Shown one piece after another: positions 43,160 to 51,166 of a DNA stretch of 64,000 bases. Location: assembly GCF_002814235.1 (NCBI RefSeq), contig NZ_PHSU01000004.1, forward strand, positions 310,001 to 374,000, in the 5' to 3' direction. The translations under genes were made by a program, and so were the position numbers. The notes beneath the pieces were generated by a model. The model saw only the letters and a program-made list of their open reading frames with translations, was not told the DNA's origin and did no database searches. The DNA is from Pseudomonas sp. QS1027. GTDB taxonomy: Bacteria > Pseudomonadota > Gammaproteobacteria > Pseudomonadales > Pseudomonadaceae. Every line of letters begins with the position of its first letter. Position 1 is the first letter of the stretch.

Positions 43160-44089
43160 TCAGTGCGAATGGCGTTCTTGTTTGTCCGCGCCACGCACAC
43201 TACTCAGATACTCAAACAACTTGGCCGCCTCCGGGGCCAGTTGCGCTGCGTCCTTGACCCCGACAAACAGGGTGCGCTGCGCCCAGTCATCGCTCAAGTC
43301 GACCGCTATCAGGCGAGTACCGAGCAATTCGCTCCGCACCGCCTGCAACGGCAATATCCCGATCCCCAAACCCGCTTCGATCATGCGGCAGATACCGTCG
43401 AAGCTGCTGACCTGAATGCGCACCTTGAGGACCTTGCCCGCGCTCACGGCGGCGTCGGTGATTCTGCGCAGCAATGAGCTGCCTTGGTTGAGTGCCACAT
43501 AATCGAAGCCGAGCGTGTCCGTGAAGGACACACGGCCCGCATTGGCCAACTCATGGCCGACAGGCACCAGCAGCACCAGGCGGTCATCACGATAGGGCAG
43601 CGTGCAGAGCCCTTCGGCCGGCACGTTATCGGCAAAAATACCGATATCGGCACGCCCGTTTTCCACGGCTTGAATGATCGGTTCGCTGAGGGCTTCTTCC
43701 AGCCCGATGCGTACGTGCGGGTTGTCGCGCAGGAACTGCGCGAGGTCATCCGGCAGGAACTGGACCACCGCCGAGGTGTTGGCGAATAGCCGTACATGTC
43801 CGCGTACACCCACCGCGTAATCACTGGCATCAGAGGCCATGCGGTTGACCCCTTCAAGAATCGTCCTGGCGTGTTCGACCATGCCTTGTCCCGCCGCCGT
43901 CAGTTCAAGCCCCCTCGGCAGGCGCACGAACAACGGACATTGGGTCGTGCGCTCCAGCTCGGCCAGGCGCTTGCTGGCTGCCGAGACCGTCATGTTGGCC
44001 TTGTCGGCGGCGCGGGTCAGGTTGCCGGACTCGGCGGCGAAGATCAGCAGGCGCAAGGACAACAGGTCGAAATGCAGGGGATTGATCAT
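43160..44089 (-). CDS. LysR-family regulator of the CoA-transferase/lyase operon
   Basis: A 309-residue LysR protein: HTH at residues about 8-65 (LIFAAESGNLTRAADKANMTVSAASKRLAELERTTQ), effector domain from about 95. ATG 44089 is preferred to the TTG directly before it. Divergent from the CoA-transferase operon; the 117-bp gap contains two short perfect inverted repeats. Likely activator responding to the organic acid taken up and degraded by that operon. Confidence 0.9.
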   Translation of the reverse strand: MINPLHFDLLSLRLLIFAAESGNLTRAADKANMTVSAASKRLAELERTTQCPLFVRLPRGLELTAAGQGMVEHARTILEGVNRMASDASDYAVGVRGHVRLFANTSAVVQFLPDDLAQFLRDNPHVRIGLEEALSEPIIQAVENGRADIGIFADNVPAEGLCTLPYRDDRLVLLVPVGHELANAGRVSFTDTLGFDYVALNQGSSLLRRITDAAVSAGKVLKVRIQVSSFDGICRMIEAGLGIGILPLQAVRSELLGTRLIAVDLSDDWAQRTLFVGVKDAAQLAPEAAKLFEYLSSVRGADKQERHSH

Positions 44090-44104
44090 CAAAAGAGTCC
44101 GAGG

Positions 44105-44148
44105 CTTTCCAGTTTGGAAAGGATAGTGGCGAAATATGAAATTTTCAT
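44105..44148. promoter_or_regulatory. Two inverted repeats between LysR and CoA-transferase genes
   Basis: CTTTCCA-gtt-TGGAAAG at 44105-44121 and ATGAAA-t-TTTCAT at 44136-44148. Both are perfect and lie in the shared divergent promoter region, so either could be a regulator site. Confidence 0.45.
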
Positions 44149-44206
44149 CTGTTCAATTTGTGTCGATTATCCCTAGCACAAGTACTCGACAAGCGCGGGA
44201 AATGTC

Positions 44207-45397
44207 ATGGAATTACCTCTGCAAGGCATCAAGGTCGTTGAGCTCGGTCAACTGATCGCCGGACCCTTTGCGGCGAAAATGCTCGGCGAGTTTGGTGCCG
44301 ATGTGATCAAGATCGAGCCGCCGCTCAGCGGTGACCCGCTGCGCAAATGGCGCCTGCTGCACGACGGGACCTCCGTCTGGTGGGCCGCGCAGTCGCGCAA
44401 CAAACGCTCGCTGACCCTGGATCTGCGCCAGGCCGAGGCTCAGCAGGTGGTACGTCAGTTGGTGGTCGACGCCGATGTGCTGATCGAGAATTTCCGCCCG
44501 GGGACCCTGGAAAGCTGGGGGCTGGGTTGGGACACACTGCACGCGCTGAATCCCAGACTCATCATGCTCCGGGTTTCCGGCTACGGACAGACCGGCCCCT
44601 ACCGTGACCGTCCCGGCTTCGGGGTGATCGGCGAAGCCATGGGCGGCCTGCGACATCTCTCCGGCGAGCCCGGGCGCACGCCGGTCAGGGTCGGTGTTTC
44701 CATTGGCGACTCGCTGTCGGCCTTGCACGGGGTGATCGGCATTCTCCTCGCCCTGCGTCATCGCGAGCAGAACGCCGGGGAAGGCCAGCAGATCGACGTG
44801 GCGCTGTACGAGTCGGTGTTCAACATGATGGAAAGCCTGTTGCCCGAATACTCGGTGTTCAACACCATTCGCGAGCCCGCCGGCAGCAGTTTGCCGGGGA
44901 TCGCCCCGACCAATGCCTATCGTTGCCGCGACGGTGGGTTTGCCCTGATCGCCGGCAATGGCGACAGCATCTATCAACGCCTGATGGAGGTGATTGGCCG
45001 TCGTGATCTGGCGAGTGATCCTGACCTTGCGCAGAACGACGGCCGCGTGTTGCAGGTCGAGCGCATCGATGCCGCCATCTCCCAGTGGACCGCGCGGCTG
45101 GGTCTCGACGAAGTGCTGTCGATCCTGACCGAGGCGCGCATCCCGGCCGGCAAGATCTACAACGCCGCCGACATCGCCCAGGACCCGCATTACCGGGCGC
45201 GCGACATGTTGCTCGACAGCCAGCTGGACGACGGCACGCCAGTGACCTTGCCCGGCATCGTGCCCAAGCTGGGCAGCACGCCGGGCCGCGTAGCACGCCC
45301 GGCACCCACTCTCGGCCAGCACACCGGCGAGATTCTCGACCAGCTTGGCATCGACCCGGCGCAGCAGGCCGACTGGCGCCAACGCGGCATCATCTGA
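44207..45397 (+). CDS. CaiB/BaiF CoA-transferase family III protein
   Basis: A 396-residue class III CoA-transferase. Motifs: LGQLIAGPFAAKMLGEFGADVIKIEPP (residues 12-38), SRNKRSLTLDLR, NFRPGTLESWGLGWDTL (near 92), the probable catalytic Asp in VSIGDSLSALHGV (near 168). It would move CoA from succinyl-CoA or another donor onto a carboxylic acid. The following HMG-CoA-lyase-like gene implies that the product is a 3-hydroxyacyl-CoA that is cleaved. Candidates: citramalate, 3-hydroxy-3-methylglutarate, itaconate-derived acids. Confidence 0.9.
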   Translation: MELPLQGIKVVELGQLIAGPFAAKMLGEFGADVIKIEPPLSGDPLRKWRLLHDGTSVWWAAQSRNKRSLTLDLRQAEAQQVVRQLVVDADVLIENFRPGTLESWGLGWDTLHALNPRLIMLRVSGYGQTGPYRDRPGFGVIGEAMGGLRHLSGEPGRTPVRVGVSIGDSLSALHGVIGILLALRHREQNAGEGQQIDVALYESVFNMMESLLPEYSVFNTIREPAGSSLPGIAPTNAYRCRDGGFALIAGNGDSIYQRLMEVIGRRDLASDPDLAQNDGRVLQVERIDAAISQWTARLGLDEVLSILTEARIPAGKIYNAADIAQDPHYRARDMLLDSQLDDGTPVTLPGIVPKLGSTPGRVARPAPTLGQHTGEILDQLGIDPAQQADWRQRGII

Positions 45398-45412
45398 ACC
45401 CGAGGAATACCC

Positions 45413-46381
45413 ATGCAACGTCTTTTCCTGCAGGAAGTCGCCACCCGTGACGGCTTCCAGAACGAAGCGCGGTTTATCGAAACCGCCGACAAGATCGCCC
45501 TGATCGACAGCCTCAGCCAATGCGGTTTCGCCAAGATCGAGGTCACCTCGTTCACTTCGCCCAAGGCCATTACCGCGCTGCGGGACGCCGAAGCGGTGAT
45601 GCACGGCATCCGGCGTCATCCGGCGGTGGAATACACCGTGCTGGTGCCCAATGTGCGCGGTGCCGAGCGGGCCCTGGGGTGCAATATCGATGAAGCCAAC
45701 CTGGTGATGTCGGTCAGCGAACCCCACAACCGTTCCAACCTGCGCATGACTCGCGAGCAGTCGTTTGCCCAGCTCAGCGAGGTGTTCAGCGTGATCGGCC
45801 AGGCACCGGTGGCGATCAATGTGTCGTTGTCGACGGTGTTCGGCTGCCCGATGCAGGGCGATGTGCCGGTGGGCGAGGTGTTGCACTGGGTCGAGCGCTT
45901 TGCCGAACGGGGCGCCCGTGGCGTGACCTTGTGCGACACCACGGGCATGGCCTACCCGAGTCAGGTCGAGGCGCTGTCCCGTGCGGTGCGTGAGCGTTTT
46001 CCGGCGCTGCAACTGACCCTGCATTTCCACAATACCCGTGGCATGGCCCTGGCCAATGCCCTGGCGGCCATTGATGCCGGTGTCGACCGTTTCGACGCAT
46101 CCCTTGGCGGCCTGGGCGGTTGCCCCTACGCGCCAGGGGCCAGTGGCAACGTCTGCAGCGAAGACCTGCTGCACATGCTGCAGTTGATGGGCTTCGACAC
46201 CGGGGTCGACCTGGACCGCGTATTGGCGGCGGCCGCGCAGTTGCCGGGCCTGGTCGGCCACGAGATTCCCAGCCAGATCCTCAAGGCCGGCAAACGCCTG
46301 GACCTGCACCCGATACCCGCCCATGTCGCCAACCTGGAAAAACAGGTGCCGTCGACCCGAACCCAGGAGTTGCAACCATGA
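45413..46381 (+). CDS. HMG-CoA lyase family protein (HMGL-like TIM barrel)
   Basis: A 322-residue member of the DRE-TIM/HMG-CoA lyase family. All key sites are visible: ATRDGFQNE (substrate/metal Arg-Asp, near residue 10), metal His in LHFHNTRGMALAN (near 204), and the catalytic Cys loop GGLGGCPYAPGASGNVCSEDLLHML (near 228-252). It would cleave a 3-hydroxy-3-methylacyl-CoA such as HMG-CoA (acetyl-CoA + acetoacetate) or citramalyl-CoA (acetyl-CoA + pyruvate). Overlaps the VOC gene by 4 bp. Confidence 0.9.
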   Translation: MQRLFLQEVATRDGFQNEARFIETADKIALIDSLSQCGFAKIEVTSFTSPKAITALRDAEAVMHGIRRHPAVEYTVLVPNVRGAERALGCNIDEANLVMSVSEPHNRSNLRMTREQSFAQLSEVFSVIGQAPVAINVSLSTVFGCPMQGDVPVGEVLHWVERFAERGARGVTLCDTTGMAYPSQVEALSRAVRERFPALQLTLHFHNTRGMALANALAAIDAGVDRFDASLGGLGGCPYAPGASGNVCSEDLLHMLQLMGFDTGVDLDRVLAAAAQLPGLVGHEIPSQILKAGKRLDLHPIPAHVANLEKQVPSTRTQELQP

Positions 46382-46773
46382 TCGACCATCTTGACCACCT
46401 GGTGCTGACCACCATCGACCCGGTGGCCGCCGAGGACTTCTACGTGCGAGTCATGGGCATGCAGGTGCAGACCTTTGCCGGCGGGCGCAAGGCATTCGCC
46501 TTCGGCCAGCAGAAAATCAACCTGCATGTGCGTGGTCACGAGTTCGAGCCCAAGGCGCACCTGCCGGTGCCGGGGGCGCTGGACCTGTGTTTTATCGCTT
46601 CGATCCCCCTGGACCAGGTGATTGCTCATCTGGCCCGCGTCGACTGGCCAATCATCGAAGGTCCGGTGCTGCGCACTGGCGCCACCGGGCCGATCCGCTC
46701 GGTGTATGTGCGTGATCCGGACCTGAACCTGATCGAGATTTCCGAACCGGTACAGCCGGAGCCTGCAGCATGA
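46378..46773 (+). CDS. VOC-family (glyoxalase/dioxygenase fold) protein
   Basis: A 131-residue single VOC domain: LDHLVLTTID (metal His near residue 6) and DPDLNLIEISEP (metal Glu near 121). Family covers glyoxalase I, epimerases and extradiol-type enzymes. In this operon it could be an acyl-CoA epimerase-like activity. Start ATG 46378 is fixed by the ATGA overlap with the lyase gene; the longer frame inside the lyase is rejected. Confidence 0.85.
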   Translation: MIDHLDHLVLTTIDPVAAEDFYVRVMGMQVQTFAGGRKAFAFGQQKINLHVRGHEFEPKAHLPVPGALDLCFIASIPLDQVIAHLARVDWPIIEGPVLRTGATGPIRSVYVRDPDLNLIEISEPVQPEPAA

Positions 46774-47711
46774 AGGTGGTCTTTCTCGACAGCGCCAGTC
46801 TGCCCGTGGGCCTGGCGCGCCCGGCCTGGGTCACGGACTGGCAGGACCGTCCCGACACGACTCCGGAGCAAGTGGTGGACGCCGCCCGCAATGCCGATGC
46901 CGTGATCACCAACAAGGTGCGCATCGGCCGGGCCGAACTTGAGCAACTGCCCAACCTGAAGTTTATCTGCGTCGCCGCCACCGGTTACGACTGCATCGAC
47001 CTGGCGGCCTGCCGTGATTTCGCCGTGACGGTGTGCAATGTTCCGGCCTACTCGGCGCAAAGTGTCGCCGAATCGGTGATCGCCTCGATCTTCGCCCTGC
47101 GTCGCCAGCTGTTCGCCTACCAGGCCGCCGCCGTGCGGGATTGGCCGGGTTCGCGGCATTTCTGCGTCCATCGCGCGCCGATCCGGGATGTGCAGGGCAG
47201 TGTGCTGGGCATCATCGGCAAAGGCGGCATCGGCCAAGCCACGGCCCGTCTGGCGAGTGCCCTGGGCATGCAGCTGCTGTATGCCGAACACCGTGGCGCG
47301 ATCCCCGTGCGCAAGGGTTACCAGGCGTTTGAAACGGTTCTGGCGCAAAGCGATGTGATCTCGCTGCACTGCCCGCTGACCGAGCACACCCGCCACCTGA
47401 TCGGTGCCGCGGAACTGGCGCGGATGAAATCCGGTGCCTTGCTGATCAATACCGCCCGCGGACCGTTGGTGGATGAGCTCGCGCTGCTCGCCGCGCTGGA
47501 CAGCGGCCGTCTCGGCGGTGCAGCCCTCGATGTGCTGGGCCAGGAGCCGCCGGCGGCTGACCAGCCCTTGCTCACCCACCGCCATGCCAACCTGATCGTC
47601 ACGCCCCATGTGGCCTGGGCCAGCCAGAGCAGCCTGCAACGCCTGGCCGATGGCATCCTCGGCAACCTGCACGGCTACTACTCGGGGAACCTGATCAACC
47701 TCGTTTCGTAA
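46770..47711 (+). CDS. D-2-hydroxyacid dehydrogenase family protein
   Basis: A 313-residue NAD(P)-dependent dehydrogenase. Rossmann motif GIIGKGGIGQATA (near residue 149), substrate Arg in NTARGPLVDE (near 232), Glu in LGQEPPA (near 261), and catalytic His in TPHVAW (near 284). It would interconvert a 2-oxo acid and a D-2-hydroxy acid, closest in appearance to glycerate/hydroxypyruvate reductases. ATGA overlap with the VOC gene puts it in the same operon. Confidence 0.9.
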   Translation: MKVVFLDSASLPVGLARPAWVTDWQDRPDTTPEQVVDAARNADAVITNKVRIGRAELEQLPNLKFICVAATGYDCIDLAACRDFAVTVCNVPAYSAQSVAESVIASIFALRRQLFAYQAAAVRDWPGSRHFCVHRAPIRDVQGSVLGIIGKGGIGQATARLASALGMQLLYAEHRGAIPVRKGYQAFETVLAQSDVISLHCPLTEHTRHLIGAAELARMKSGALLINTARGPLVDELALLAALDSGRLGGAALDVLGQEPPAADQPLLTHRHANLIVTPHVAWASQSSLQRLADGILGNLHGYYSGNLINLVS

Positions 47712-47741
47712 CGGCTTCACCCCCAACAAGAAGGTCGACCC

Positions 47742-49046
47742 ATGACAACAATAACAATAGGAAAACCGCGCCCTTCAAGACTGCGCGGAGTGTTCCGCCA
47801 TCTGTATGTGCAGGTGCTGCTGGCGATCGTGCTGGGCATTGTCTTCGGGCATTTCTACCCCAGCCTCGGCGAAGAAATGAAGCCGCTGGGCGACACCTTC
47901 ATCAAGCTGATCAAGATGCTGATTGCGCCAATCATCTTCTGCACCGTGGTCAGCGGCATTGCCAGCATGCAGAGCCTCAAGCGCATCGGCCGGGTCGGGT
48001 TCAAGTCGCTGCTGTACTTCGAGGTGCTGACCACCCTGGCGCTGGTGGTCGGATTGATCGGCGTCAACCTGATGCAGCCCGGTGCCGGCATGCACATCAA
48101 CCCGGCGAGCCTCGATGCCCATGCCATCGACAGCTACAGCAAGCTGGCCCATGAACAGAGCGTGGTGGGGTTTCTCACCCATATCGTGCCCGGTACCGTG
48201 TTCGGCGCCTTTGCCGAGGGCGATATCCTCCAGGTGCTGTTTATCTCGATTCTGTTCGCCTTTGCCTTGCAGATGCTCGGTGCCGCCGGCAAGCCGTTGC
48301 TGAACCTGATCGACCTGGTGGCCCAGGCGTTTTTCCGCATGGTCAGGATTGTCATGTATGTCTCGCCGTTGGGCGCCTTCGGCGGCATGGCCTTTACGGT
48401 CGGCAAGTACGGCGTGGGCTCTCTCGGGGCGTATGGCAACTTGCTGATCTGCTATTACGTGACGGCGCTGTTTTTTGTCTTTGTGGTGCTCAATCTGGTG
48501 GCGCGGCTGGCGGGTTTCAGCCTGTGGCAATTTCTCAAGTACATCCGCGACGAACTGTTCCTGGTGCTGGGGACTTCGTCTTCGGAGTCGGCCTTGCCGC
48601 GCTTGATGGGCAAGCTGGAGCGCCTTGGCTGCGAGAAATCGGTGGTGGGCCTGGTGGTGCCTTCGGGTTACTGCTTCAACCTCGATGGCAGCTGTATCAA
48701 CATGACGGTGTTGGCGATTTTCATTGCCCAGGCGCTGGATATTCCCCTCGACCTCTGGCACCAGGTGACCTTGCTGTTCATTCTGCTGCTGACCTCCAAG
48801 GGCGCGGCCAGTATCACCGGCGGGGCGTTCATCACCCTGGCGGCGACCCTCGGCAGCCTGGATGTGATCCCGGCGGCGGGGTTGGTGCTGGTACTGGGGG
48901 TCTACCGGTTCATTTCCGAGGGCGGGGCGTTGATCAATGTGATCGGCAACGGTGTGGCAACGCTGTTTATCGCCAAGTGGGAAGGGGCGCTGGACGAAGA
49001 GAGGCTGGCGGCCGAATTGCACAAGGGTTGTGCCCGGGAGCACTGA
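47742..49046 (+). CDS. Dicarboxylate:cation symporter, DctA/DAACS family
   Basis: A 434-residue inner-membrane transporter with about eight helices, FIKLIKMLIAPIIFCTVVSGIA (near 52-73), the serine-rich hairpin LGTSSSESALPRL (near 276), the helix with NLDGSCINMTVLAIFIAQ and the second hairpin SKGAASITGGAFITLAATL. Such proteins import succinate, malate or aspartate with Na+ or H+. In this operon it probably imports the hydroxy-dicarboxylate degraded by the enzymes upstream. The final 80 bp overlap, antisense, the ABM gene. Confidence 0.92.
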   Translation: MTTITIGKPRPSRLRGVFRHLYVQVLLAIVLGIVFGHFYPSLGEEMKPLGDTFIKLIKMLIAPIIFCTVVSGIASMQSLKRIGRVGFKSLLYFEVLTTLALVVGLIGVNLMQPGAGMHINPASLDAHAIDSYSKLAHEQSVVGFLTHIVPGTVFGAFAEGDILQVLFISILFAFALQMLGAAGKPLLNLIDLVAQAFFRMVRIVMYVSPLGAFGGMAFTVGKYGVGSLGAYGNLLICYYVTALFFVFVVLNLVARLAGFSLWQFLKYIRDELFLVLGTSSSESALPRLMGKLERLGCEKSVVGLVVPSGYCFNLDGSCINMTVLAIFIAQALDIPLDLWHQVTLLFILLLTSKGAASITGGAFITLAATLGSLDVIPAAGLVLVLGVYRFISEGGALINVIGNGVATLFIAKWEGALDEERLAAELHKGCAREH

Positions 49047-49332
49047 GCACAAAGGTGCCGAACTTGAGGGTATCGGCCAGTCGCTCCAGCGTCAGGGCGA
49101 ACAGATCCGCCAGGCAAGGCAGGCTGAAGTGCGCTTCCATGGTAGCCAGCGCATTCCAGTAGCCGGTCATGATCCAGACGTCATGGCGTGAAGAGCAACG
49201 CGTCAGGCTGTAGGAGGCGCAGCCTGAGAGCGCCCGCAAGGTTTCAACCAATGCGTCCAGTCGAGCCTGGAGGGTCGTTGAACAACTATCTTTTGCGTGG
49301 ATTTCAACGGTGCTGATGGCAACGAGGTGCAT
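48967..49332 (-). CDS. ABM-fold (antibiotic biosynthesis monooxygenase-like) protein, copy 1
   Basis: A 121-residue protein with the dimeric ferredoxin-like ABM fold: AISTVEIHA at the start, a WIMTGYWNALATMEAHFSLP core near residues 52-71, and TLKFGTFVLSAPG near 88. It is clearly homologous to the protein at 59631-59954 (shared I.TVEI, WI.TGYW, M.AHF, FVL). It has about 20 extra C-terminal residues that run antisense into the dctA-like gene. A 21-codon open frame lies 9 bp upstream. Divergent AraC regulator. Function unknown; quinol oxidase or heme-like chemistry is possible for the fold. Confidence 0.75.
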   Translation of the reverse strand: MHLVAISTVEIHAKDSCSTTLQARLDALVETLRALSGCASYSLTRCSSRHDVWIMTGYWNALATMEAHFSLPCLADLFALTLERLADTLKFGTFVLSAPGHNPCAIRPPASLRPAPLPTWR

Positions 49333-49341
49333 GGGATTTAC

Positions 49342-49407
49342 CTAAGTCAGGGTGGATAGGCCTGTCTGCATCCAGACCAGCGGGAACCGTGTGGCATTGA
49401 CCAGCAT
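49342..49407 (-). CDS. Candidate 21-residue peptide preceding the ABM gene
   Basis: An ATG frame of 21 codons (begins MLVNATRFPLVW, ends STLT) has AGGAG seven bases before the start, an optimal Shine-Dalgarno. Its TAG stop lies 9 bp before the ABM start and is part of the AGG that would serve as that gene's ribosome-binding site, so the two would be co-translated. It could be a leader peptide, a modified peptide substrate of the ABM protein, or chance. Too short for family recognition. Confidence 0.4.
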   Translation of the reverse strand: MLVNATRFPLVWMQTGLSTLT

Positions 49408-49481
49408 GTCGGTACTCCTGGGTACTCAATAGGATCACCCACACGATACTCAGCCCCCGACTGGACGTCATTGCGAAATAT

Positions 49482-49507
49482 GGCCACACTATTTTTCAAA
49501 ACGGCCA
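49482..49507. promoter_or_regulatory. Direct repeats, possible AraC-type binding sites
   Basis: ATGGCCACA and ACGGCCAAA share GGCCA at 49482-49486 and 49503-49507, exactly 21 bp apart (two helical turns), the geometry AraC-type dimers use. They lie between the ABM/peptide unit and the divergent AraC gene. Confidence 0.35.
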
Positions 49508-49540
49508 AATGCTCGTTCAGCCCCGAGGCTCACTTCCTTG

Positions 49541-50395
49541 ATGAAAACTTCATGCGACGATCTGGCGGGCTCACGGGATGTCGATAACATTCCCCGTCCT
49601 GTCTACGCCTTGAATGCCTCCCTGGTCTCCGAAGGCTGGGAGCATGCCAAGCACCAGCACCGCAAGGCACAACTGCTGTATTCGGTACGCGGCATCCTCA
49701 ATTGCGAGGTCGAGGATGGGGTCTGGATCGTGCCGCCGCAATGCGCGGTGTGGATCCCGGGCAGCATGCTGCATGTGGCTCGTGGTTCTGGCGAAACGGA
49801 GTGCTACTGCCTGTTCATCGAGCCTGAGGCCGTCGCCAATCTACCTCGATTCTGTTGCACCCTTGCGGTCTCGCCGCTATTGCGGGAACTGATCCTGCGG
49901 GCGGTGAGCCTGCCACATCTGTATGACGTGCAGGGGCGCGATGCCCGTCTGGTCGCGACGTTGCTCGACGAGTTATGCGAGGCCCCGGTGGAAGACCTGC
50001 ACTTGCCCATGCCGCGAGACCGGCGGCTACGGCAACTGGCGCAGCGGCTGTTGGACGAGCCTTCGGCCAAGGTGCCGATGAGCGAGTGGGCCACGCGTAT
50101 CGGCATGAGCGAGCGGAGCATGAGTCGGCTGTTGTTGCAGGAAACCGGCGTGAGTTTCGGCCGTTGGCGCCGGCAGTTGCATATCATCCTGTCACTGCGG
50201 CGGCTGACCCGGGGCGAAAGTGTGCAGGCGGTGGCCCTGGACCTGGGCTACGAGAGTTCCAGCGGCTTTGTCACCATGTTCCGCAAGGCGGTCGGCAAAC
50301 CCCCGGCGCGCTACCTGCTGGAGCGGGTGGCCAACACCACGCGGGAGGGCGACTTCGCCAATGTGCCCGGTATCGTGCTGGGCGCTGATAGCTGA
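49541..50395 (+). CDS. AraC-family regulator with cupin sensor domain
   Basis: A 284-residue regulator: cupin-like domain (residues about 20-100, HRKAQLLYSVRGILNCEVEDG and VPPQCAVWIPGSMLH) and AraC double HTH (MSEWATRIGMSERSMSRLLLQETGVSFGRWRRQ near 185-217; AVALDLGYESSSGFVTMFRKAVGKPPARY near 231-260). Resembles the NimR/YdhB group. ATG 49541 is preferred to the TTG just before. Likely controls the divergent peptide/ABM unit. Its stop is close to the convergent TetR gene. Confidence 0.9.
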   Translation: MKTSCDDLAGSRDVDNIPRPVYALNASLVSEGWEHAKHQHRKAQLLYSVRGILNCEVEDGVWIVPPQCAVWIPGSMLHVARGSGETECYCLFIEPEAVANLPRFCCTLAVSPLLRELILRAVSLPHLYDVQGRDARLVATLLDELCEAPVEDLHLPMPRDRRLRQLAQRLLDEPSAKVPMSEWATRIGMSERSMSRLLLQETGVSFGRWRRQLHIILSLRRLTRGESVQAVALDLGYESSSGFVTMFRKAVGKPPARYLLERVANTTREGDFANVPGIVLGADS

Positions 50396-50417
50396 GGGGC
50401 GGGGGGCGTCTGAGATT

Positions 50418-50996
50418 TCAGCGGGTCGGCGGCTGCAGGGGCGCGAGCATGGCCGTGCGACAGACCTCGAGAATCTCATCGGCCAGTGGTGAGTCATCCG
50501 GACAGGCACGGGACAACATGACGGCACCGACCGCCTGGGCCAGCCGGTTGATCATCGTTGCCCGCGCGGTGTGCTGATCCACGTCGCCCAGTGCCAGCCT
50601 CTCGCGTTCCAGGACGGCGAGGGTGTTTTCGATCCCGTCGGCAAAAGTCGCCTTGATCTCTTCCGATTGACGCGCGGCATCCCCGCAGAGGGCCGCCATC
50701 GTGCAACCCACACTGCGGCCATCACGGTGCTCCCGGGACAGGTACAGCGTGACGAACTCGGCCAGGTCGAGGCCGGCGCCATTGGCCAGGGTCTGTGCCA
50801 GCCCGCATGCCGCCGACTCCGCCACCAAATCGGCTTTTGAACGGAAATGCTTGTAGAACCCGCCATGGGTGAAGCCGGCCGCCGCCATCAGGTCCGCCAC
50901 TCCCACGCCGTCATAGCCCCGCTCACGGAACAGCACGGACGCCGTTTCGACGATGTGTGCCCGATTCGCCTGGGCTTGGGCTTTGGTGACTCTCAT
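50418..50996 (-). CDS. TetR-family repressor
   Basis: A 192-residue TetR protein. HTH at residues about 10-60 (IVETASVLFRERGYDGVGVADLMAAAGFTHGGFYKHFRSKADLV) and an all-helical ligand domain with a single Cys region VGCTMAALCGD. ATG 50996 is preferred; the upstream TTG start lacks support. Divergent from an alpha/beta hydrolase gene with two inverted repeats in the gap, suggesting repression of that gene and the following oxidoreductase gene, released by a reactive or aromatic compound. Confidence 0.9.
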   Translation of the reverse strand: MRVTKAQAQANRAHIVETASVLFRERGYDGVGVADLMAAAGFTHGGFYKHFRSKADLVAESAACGLAQTLANGAGLDLAEFVTLYLSREHRDGRSVGCTMAALCGDAARQSEEIKATFADGIENTLAVLERERLALGDVDQHTARATMINRLAQAVGAVMLSRACPDDSPLADEILEVCRTAMLAPLQPPTR

Positions 50997-51053
50997 GCCT
51001 CGATGCCTCGTTGTTTCTGCCAACAGTCAGGCGCTCACTATACATAGATGTCG

Positions 51054-51101
51054 ATCGTCATCAAAGTAGTTGACGATTTGGATTATGATCATCATCATAA
51101 T
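51054..51101. promoter_or_regulatory. Two inverted repeats, probable TetR operators
   Basis: ATTATGAT-catc-ATCATAAT at 51082-51101 (8-bp perfect arms, 20 bp in all) and ATCGTCA-N10-TGACGAT at 51054-51077. The first has the size typical for a TetR-dimer site. Both lie between tetR and the hydrolase gene. Confidence 0.6.
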
Positions 51102-51166
51102 GACTCGCCACTCTCTGCAAGGCCGAGGTTATGGGCGACACCCCTACGAAACCCACGGAGTCAACA

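Noticed and set aside
44213..46375. Minus-strand open frame of 720 codons across the CoA-transferase and lyase genes
   Set aside because: Both sense genes have intact catalytic motifs and ATGA couplings; the antisense frame has neither motifs nor a ribosome-binding site.
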